Position numbers and translations under genes: made by a program. Positions 58,013 through 64,000 of a stretch of 64,000 nucleotides of DNA are shown here, piece after piece. Positions within the stretch are counted from its first letter, which is position 1. Every line of letters starts with the position of its first letter. Below the pieces are notes generated by a model. That model saw nothing but the letters and a program-made list of their open reading frames with translations, ran no database searches and was not told the origin of the DNA. This DNA comes from Mesostigma viride (taxonomy: Eukaryota; Streptophyta; Mesostigmatophyceae; Mesostigmatales; Mesostigmataceae), in contig RPFO01000072.1 of the NCBI GenBank assembly GCA_009746045.1, positions 3,607,237 to 3,671,236 of the forward strand, read 5' to 3'.

Positions 58013-59799
58013 TGAATTGAATTGAATTGGAACATAACTCCGTTGGGAGTATATGTAGCACATAGCCCAGAGAAGGGGCATATGGCCTATCATACATTCT
58101 AAGCTACTTCCTGCAAGGGTGGGAATGTAAACAACACTTGCTCTAGGTGCACTAAGGCACCTGCACCCTCATGATCTTCACACTATGCCCAGCTAAGGGG
58201 GAGTATGTCATGTGGGGGAAGATCATCATGGCTATACAAGACGGAGCTAGGGCATGGCTTCTCGACAGAGAGCATCTCTCTGCACTGCGTAGCATGGCTA
58301 AATTCTTAGTGCAACATCCATGGGGGTCCCGTTATAGGCAGGGCTTGGCTAAATTCTGTAGACAACATCCATGGGGGCCATTATGGGCGCACATGCGCGT
58401 GGGCCACATGCTAGGCTAAGCCTGACTAATCTACACTACTGGTATGGATTCCCTAGTCTGAGGTGGCAGGAGGGGGCTGCCAGGGCTTGTGGTCAACGTG
58501 GATGACCGCCCCCCTCCAGTATACCGGCTTCCCCCCTGCGCTGTGCCGGAGCTGAAGGTAGGCCGGCCATAGCTCGCGTCGCCGCTGTTGCTGGGCCAGG
58601 GTCAAGTCGTCGTCCAGCGTGAAGCGAGTCCTCGAGAGCTTCTTGCGGCATTTAAGGAACGACAGCTTGTCCGCCATGTACTTAAAGGTGAGGAGCACGG
58701 GTGCCGGGCCAGCCTTCCCCCGCGCGCGGGGGAGGCGGACAGCCGACATGTCCAGCTCACCAGTGAGTAGCATGGGGGCAAGAATGTCGCGCTTAAATGC
58801 CTCAAGAAGGGTCGTGGAGGTCTCACCTGCCGGCTGGTCGAAGTGCTTGACGATGACATTGTGGCTGCGCCGGGCGATGTCGGTTTCCTCGCGAAGGTCG
58901 AGGGCTTGTTGCTTGAGTTGTGCCGAGATGGTGGAGGTGGTGGAGGTGGTGTGCTGCTTAAGCAAGTCCGCCCAGGTGGAGGGAGCATCGCCGGCCGGGC
59001 CAGCAGACGCCGGCTGGGCGGCGATGTCCTTCACCGCCTGGGCGGTGAGGCCGGCGGTGTCATGCAAGCTCTCAAGGGCGTTGGCGGTGGCTTGAAGGCG
59101 TTGGTCGAGGTCGAGGAGCTGGGCTTTGATGTCGGCAGTGGAGGCGGAAATGGCAGTGGAGGTGGAGGCGGCAGCGGCGGAAATGTGAGGAAGTTCAGCA
59201 GCCAGCGTGCCACCCATTGCTGCGACGTCAGCAGCAAGGGGGGTCACGTGCTGCTGAAAGGCTTCCGTGAGGATGGAACGGAGGGTGGAGGCGGAGATGG
59301 ATGGAGCCCAGATCTCGCCGTCAGAGCGCTGGAGGAGGGAGTTGAGGATGGCGTGCTGGAGCTGGGGGCGGGGGCAGCCAAGCATGGCACCGTGGGCTTG
59401 CCAGCGGCTGCCGTTGCTGTGGAGGAGGCGGCCTTGGTCGTAGAGATGGATGCACAGGTCGTAAAGCGAGGCGTAGTCCCCGAAGAAGATGCAGTCCATA
59501 GCATCGTCAGGAGACATGTTGTTCCAGTCGTGATCATCGACCTTGAAAGGGTGGGGCCGAAAGCGCGGTTCCGAGGGGCGGGACCATCCTGTTTTGTCGG
59601 CTGGGCGGGTGCGTTTCGGGTCAGGCGATGCCGATGGCGAGGCATTAAGCCCGGGAGGTTGCTGGGCGGCCACCAGTGCACGACTAGTGTCACCGCTGCC
59701 TGCCGGACCTGATGGCGAAGCTGCAGCCGCAGCTGCCGCATTTTCATGGGCGAGCGCATCCGCCAAACTGCGTTGCGTCAAAGGACGTTTGCTCGTCAT
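58013..59799 (-). mobile_element. LINE with L1-type ORF1 and 3' hairpin (no reverse transcriptase)
   Basis: Minus strand. ORF1 runs 59799-58453, followed by about 430 bases of 3' UTR, a hairpin (ACTCCGTTGGGAGT, 58037-58050) and a tail of AATTC units. No reverse transcriptase is present, so this is an ORF1-only (HAL1-like) element or one whose second ORF was lost. Its 5' end directly abuts a TTAAT repeat that belongs to another element's 3' tail. Confidence 0.75.
58453..59799 (-). CDS. LINE ORF1 protein, RRM type (L1/Transposase_22-like)
   Basis: 448 codons from ATG 59799, no break. N-terminal Ala/Pro-rich region, a helical middle with a coiled-coil pattern (LLDLDQRLQATANALESLHD), then an RRM-like part ([20 protein letters not shown] ... 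[20 protein letters not shown]) and a C-terminal domain with [20 protein letters not shown]. This matches the order of L1-type ORF1 proteins, which coat the retrotransposon RNA. A 170-codon copy of its end occurs at 52442-52951. Confidence 0.72.
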   Translation of the reverse strand: MTSKRPLTQRSLADALAHENAAAAAAASPSGPAGSGDTSRALVAAQQPPGLNASPSASPDPKRTRPADKTGWSRPSEPRFRPHPFKVDDHDWNNMSPDDAMDCIFFGDYASLYDLCIHLYDQGRLLHSNGSRWQAHGAMLGCPRPQLQHAILNSLLQRSDGEIWAPSISASTLRSILTEAFQQHVTPLAADVAAMGGTLAAELPHISAAAASTSTAISASTADIKAQLLDLDQRLQATANALESLHDTAGLTAQAVKDIAAQPASAGPAGDAPSTWADLLKQHTTSTTSTISAQLKQQALDLREETDIARRSHNVIVKHFDQPAGETSTTLLEAFKRDILAPMLLTGELDMSAVRLPRARGKAGPAPVLLTFKYMADKLSFLKCRKKLSRTRFTLDDDLTLAQQQRRRELWPAYLQLRHSAGGKPVYWRGAVIHVDHKPWQPPPATSD

Positions 59800-60300
59800 A
59801 TTAATTAATTAATTAAACTCGTGCTCCCGTTGGGGAGTCACGGAGCACCGAAGTGCTTTTAATCCCTGTGTGTGCACTACAGGAGAAAGGGCAGAGACCC
59901 CCAGTCTCCTTCATGCCAAAGGCATGCCACAGCTGCAATCGGGCGCGGCTAGCTAAAAGGACAGGCTAACGATCCGGCAAACTGTGGGTGCAATAAGACC
60001 CATGTGAGCATATCATAGCAAGGAGCGTGGGCAAGTAATCTGAACATAGCCAGGGCGTAGCATGGCTGTACTAGGACTAGGCTATGGCTGGTTGTGTACC
60101 GTGCGTTGGCGGCACGTCATATATTGCGTTTTAGATTCGGAAAATTATATCAGCATGTGCGTCTTAGAAAGACGAAGCGATAGTGATATTCACAGCTGAA
60201 TTTGGGGCTCAAACGTGAAAGTTATGAGCTCCGCCGTCAGCCATGGCTACCTCGTGGCTCGTGGCTCGTGGCTCGTGGCTCGTCACCAGATGATGCCTAG
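59800..60300 (-). mobile_element. 3' end of a second LINE type
   Basis: A (TTAAT)n tail (about 59,800-59,815) is followed by GCTCCCGTTGGGGAGT (59823-59838), the same kind of 3' hairpin as in the ORF1 LINE, and by sequence without a gene up to about 60,300. A near-identical hairpin and tail occur at 60768-60820. A five-fold GGCTCGT repeat lies at about 60,250-60,285. Confidence 0.5.
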
Positions 60301-60590
60301 CTTTATTATTTAGTTATGCTGTGACTACGCAGAGAGCCACTCTCTGCTGAGAAGCCATGCCTTAGCTTTTGTATAGCCATGTTGATCTTCCCCCCCCATG
60401 ACGGGATCCCCTTAGTTGGGTTGAACCCGAGGCTCTGAGGGGTGCAGGTGCCCTTTGGCGCACCCAGAGCAAGTGTCGTTTACATTCCCACCCTTGCAGG
60501 AAGTAGCTTAGAATGTATTATAGGCCATATGCCCCTTCTCTGGGCTATGTGCTACATATACTCCCAACGGAGTTATGTTCCTATTAATAA
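60301..60590 (+). mobile_element. LINE 3' end, inverted copy
   Basis: Plus-strand copy of the 3' UTR found at 58030-58290 and 52025-52280, with several indels. It ends with the hairpin ACTCCCAACGGAGT (60560-60573), then TATGTTCC and a TATTAATAAG tail. Confidence 0.8.
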
Positions 60591-61013
60591 GTTGGCACGC
60601 ATAGTAGAACAGGTTTGCATTGCATGAGCAGTCCCTGGGTCGGGGGGCCGGCCCTTTGACTGGCTCCTCCCCTTCTTTTCCTAGAGCTTACTGTGAGGAT
60701 TTATGCTCCGTGATTTGGCACGTGAGTTCAAATCAATTGTTCACAAAATCAAAAGCTGGCTGGCAGAATTAATTAATTAATTAATTAGACTCGTGCTCCC
60801 GTTGGGGAGTCACGGAGCATTAACCCCGATGGATGGATGGGTGGGTGCAAACAGTCCTACCGGCTGGCAGAAGCCCCAGTAGTTGTAAGCCTCCATACTG
60901 TCACGACATCATTCCATCGTGGCAGCAAGCTTGTGCCACCACACATAATGCCGGTAGCCACGATGGCTAAACTGATAACTTGCCTTGCATTGAATTGGAG
61001 ACACTCACCACTA
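60591..61013. other. Third LINE 3' end and gene-free spacer
   Basis: At 60768-60820, an (ATTAA)n tail and GCTCCCGTTGGGGAGT (60795-60810) repeat the feature at 59800. A short ATGG repeat (60,828-60,845) follows. The rest is the 3' flank of the minus-strand host gene. Confidence 0.5.
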
Positions 61014-63258
61014 TCATGATACTTCAATATGTACGTCCTGAGTGAAGACTGTCCTAGCTTTGCCTTTCCTGGCCACCAGGCTTTCCTCCTTGACAAACAG
61101 GAACCACTCAGCAGCCTCACGGTCACCGTCGGCGTTGGCTTGCTCCCTCGCTTGCGCCAGCACGGCATCTGCCCCTGCGACGAGGAAAAAACGCCTGCAG
61201 GGCGGGTGAGCCACCGTCATCTTACCCCACGTGGCCACCAGCAATGCCGCCACGTCCACCTCTTCATTTTTACCGCGATTCTCCTGTGCCAAAAGGAACT
61301 TTAGGGACTCCACCAGCAAGGCACATGCCTGCTTGTTGGTAGCGAGGCGAAGGGCACCGTCATCATGGTTGTCATCGGAAGCAAGACGGGTGATGAGCAT
61401 CAAGGCATCGAACTGCAGCTCATAGTGCGCCTGCTCCACCCCCTGGCGCAGCATCACCAGCGCTTCCTCGCATGCGCCCGCCTGCACCAGCTTGGGGATG
61501 TTGCCGGGGAAAACTCCCAGCTTCAGAGCCACATTGCAAGCCGCCGCTTGTAGCCGTTGATAAGGCACCCGTTTGGCAGCCTGCGCAGCCACCTGGTTAA
61601 CTACCCGCAAGAAAGCGGCCATGGGTCCACACACGGGTCGCAACTTGCGCACAATTCCTCCATGGTAGGCTTCGATGATGCCAATGTCAAGTAGATTCTC
61701 CAAAACACAGCACACTGCGTGGCCAAGGTCGACCCAGACTTTCGGTGATGACATGCGCACATAGTCATCAGCATTAAGCGATGCTACCGTTTGCACCACA
61801 CGCACCAGATTCTGGCACACGCGATCCGTCGCCGCGGCTCGGACACCATCTGGGTAGATGTCACGCCGGGTTAGTACCGCCATGGCATTGCAGACTGTTA
61901 ACCAGTGAGAGGCACCATCACCCAAGGCAACCGCGCGGTGCAAACACTCATCCAATGCGGCGTAGATACCAGGCACTGCAGAAAGTCGCCCCCGTGTCAA
62001 GGAATTTGAGCGGTGTAGTCCCGACAAAGCCAATAATGCCTGTTTACAAGCCTCGGACGCTTGCTCCGAACAAACAGCGACGACCACGCATTGGCCGACC
62101 ATCTCAAGCGCGCCGGCCGCCAGGAACTTGTCACAAACGGAGAAAGATGAAAGCACAAAGATGCACTCGTTAACAGCTCTCATCAGCGCCCAGTTCTGGT
62201 CGCGAATCGAAACCCTCAATGCTTTCGTCAAGCTTTCAACCACCCCGCTTTCTCCCAGCAGTCTAGCCCTGCACTTTGTGTTGTACAGCATACACACCAT
62301 GCCACCACAGATGGTCTCTAAGGGAATCCCACTTGTGCTCGCTAGCGCTCGATCCAACGCGGCTGCGAGGAGCCGACACGCGCCCGCTTTCCCCAGCAGC
62401 CTGGCATTCGCCGGCTTCCTGGCAAGCTCACTCAGCAGGCTGAAAGCTTCGGCTGCCAGGGTGGCCCCATCAGCGGTCATCCTTTCTTCATCCAAACACT
62501 GGGTTGCGGCTGCGACTTTGTCCACGGCTGCCCCTTCATCCAGCGTGGAAATGTCTAGCGACTCCGCAATAGCGGTTGTCAGCCACGCACAGTAACTCTT
62601 GTGATTTTCGAAGTCAGCGCGCTGGCATTCCTGCTCAGGACCAAGCGTCCACCCAACAAGTAACGCATCATAGCACAATACAATGGTCACTACCAAGCCC
62701 TGCTGAAGCCCGGTGGGGTCTGGTTGGGTGGAAGGGTGACCGGAAAAAAGAAAGAGAATTACAGTGGCAAAAGGCAGGGGTGTGGGGTTGCTGAGGTGGT
62801 CATTTGCGGGGTTGCATGCGATGGGTGGGTGGTGGGTGGTTGAAAGGTTGGGCGGGCGGGCGGGCGGGCGCGCGGGCGGGGTGAGTGGGCATGGAAAAGG
62901 GTTGGGTGGGTGCAGGCAAGCTGTCAAAGTATATGCTAGATAGGGAAGGTACGTTGGAGTGAGTGTGCTTAAAGTGCCTATCAAGAAAGTAGCAAAAGCA
63001 CAAAACATGGCAAAGCTCAATGCATTCTGACCTCAGAAAATAACGAGCACAAAAGGCTATACACTACCGTGACTAAACCATGGTTGAAGAAGTGGAGCAT
63101 GGATATCAGCATGCGGCAGGTTACCGCTCTTCAGTACATGCCACCAAAAGGTAAACGCTTACTTTGGAGCAGTAGTAGGCGCAGTGACACTTGCCGCATG
63201 CCTTGGTGCCCGGTTGCTGGCAGTCCTCATTGTCACATGGCGTGGGAGCTGTTGACAT
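61014..63258 (-). CDS. Host MYND-finger and armadillo-like repeat protein (two exons)
   Basis: Exon 1, 63258-63163 (32 codons), starts ATG and gives the first half of a MYND finger (PCDNEDCQQ, CGKCHCAYYCSK). Donor GTAAGC; intron 63162-62631 (532 bases); acceptor GAGCAG. Exon 2, 62630-61014, opens with the second half (ECQRADFENHKSYC), in phase 0. The rest, about 525 residues, is made of helical armadillo/HEAT-like repeats (LLGKAGACRLLAAALDRAL, LVQAGACEEALVMLRQGV). MYND fingers bind proline-rich peptides. Total about 570 residues; further introns near the 3' end are possible. Confidence 0.83.
62631..63162 (-). other. Intron of the MYND gene
   Basis: 532 bases, GT at 63162-63161 and AG at 62632-62631, phase 0, splitting the MYND finger between its two halves. 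It contains a GGGC repeat near 62,850. Confidence 0.82.
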
Positions 63259-64000
63259 TCTGGCAAGCCCTTACACAGGTGAAGCTAGCACTTCAGCCCG
63301 ACAAGGCAGGTTGCTACTTGCTCCCTGTCCTACTAGGCCGTCCCTTTGCTCTCCTGTACCAGAGATCCTGCACGTGTACGAAAACAGCGTTCAAGACACA
63401 CAACCATTAAAGTGAAAAATCCCATTGACGATGATGTTGAAAATCCCATGCGGACCTCATCATGCCCTTCCGAAGTATCAGCTCGTCACCCTATTCAGTT
63501 TGGTAAGGGTGATGCTGCATCTTCCCGTCGCAAGGTGAGGTGAAACAAATGAAACTGCCGATCACGACAGCTCGTGCAGCAAAAATGACAATAAAGCAAA
63601 ACAATGCAGAAACGAGCCTCCCAGGAGGTTCTGGGGCAGCTGGGCGAATCAGAGAATCCATTGATTGTACAAAGCACAAGTAGGACAGTAACGGAATATC
63701 CCAGGTTGTCTCCGTGGTGCTGCTGCCTTCACAACAAGTAAAGTGCCCACAAGCCTCATGGGTATGAGAAGACCATGCAAAGGTGAGCAAGCGACACCCA
63801 GTAAGTGCAGGACGGATGGAAGTGAAGGGCCAACCTTGCTACTTTTCAGGGCGAGAACTGAATTGCCAAGCGACCAGCAGCTGCTAAGATACAACTACCG
63901 GGAAATTTCTTATTACTTGCCTCAAAACAGACGCAAGGTCAGCTGTCCATTGCTGCCCCATAGTCATATTTTAAATTACCTTGGCGTCAACAAGAGTGAA
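63259..64000. other. Upstream flank of the MYND gene
   Basis: No second gene is supported. The promoter of the MYND gene should lie in its left part, but no TATA box is obvious. Confidence 0.35.

Noticed and set aside
63491-63894. Minus-strand frames upstream of the MYND gene
   Set aside because: Short, overlapping and without motifs or splice signals that join them to the MYND exon.

Overview
The window looks like nuclear DNA of a flagellated microalga, or a similar protist, that carries a heavily invaded endogenous giant-virus (NCLDV) island. Host signs are GT-AG introns, a spliced MYND/armadillo-like gene at the right end, two captured exons of the flagellar gene CFAP299, many microsatellites and several transposon classes. 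Virus signs are a DUF5767-like protein, a KilA-N protein, F-box proteins, a SprT-like metallopeptidase, a GT14-like glycosyltransferase, a J-domain protein, an intronless tRNA-Ile(UAU), intron-free close-packed genes on both strands and TATA motifs a few bases before many start codons. I cannot name the species.

Layout. About 19 kb of viral sequence lies between 1 and about 43,880. Five later insertions split it: a tyrosine-recombinase retrotransposon with split direct repeats (6136-11495), an 882-bp perfect-arm palindrome (14281-15162), a 9.1-kb TIR element with captured host exons and large minisatellites (21072-30191), a Copia-type LTR element (30558-35075), and a TTAA-flanked element carrying an R2-like reverse transcriptase (36738-41613). 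Four of the five have clear target duplications; the recombinase element, as expected for its class, has none. Several viral genes are broken and a few look whole, so the island is best read as a fossil.

From about 43,900 to 51,560 lies a different, GC-richer block. Its four main genes share a promoter style (many GTAACCG and CCCGTGGAC motifs, a TATA box, a pyrimidine-rich leader and an ATGGC start), and three of them share a 3' motif (ACAATGAGTC). The block also holds two tandem small membrane proteins and a 1.3-kb imperfect inverted repeat around AT-rich tandem repeats that resembles a replication origin. None of its proteins is recognised. It is the best candidate here for an undescribed viral or mobile system.

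From 51,560 to 64,000 is host sequence rich in a LINE family (L1-type ORF1, 3' hairpin, simple-repeat tails; one copy sits inside a GGAT microsatellite), followed by the host MYND/armadillo gene on the minus strand.

A theme across the viral island is a short Cys/His module (C-x2-K ... G-x2-C ... C-x2-H, then basic residues) attached to at least eight otherwise different proteins.
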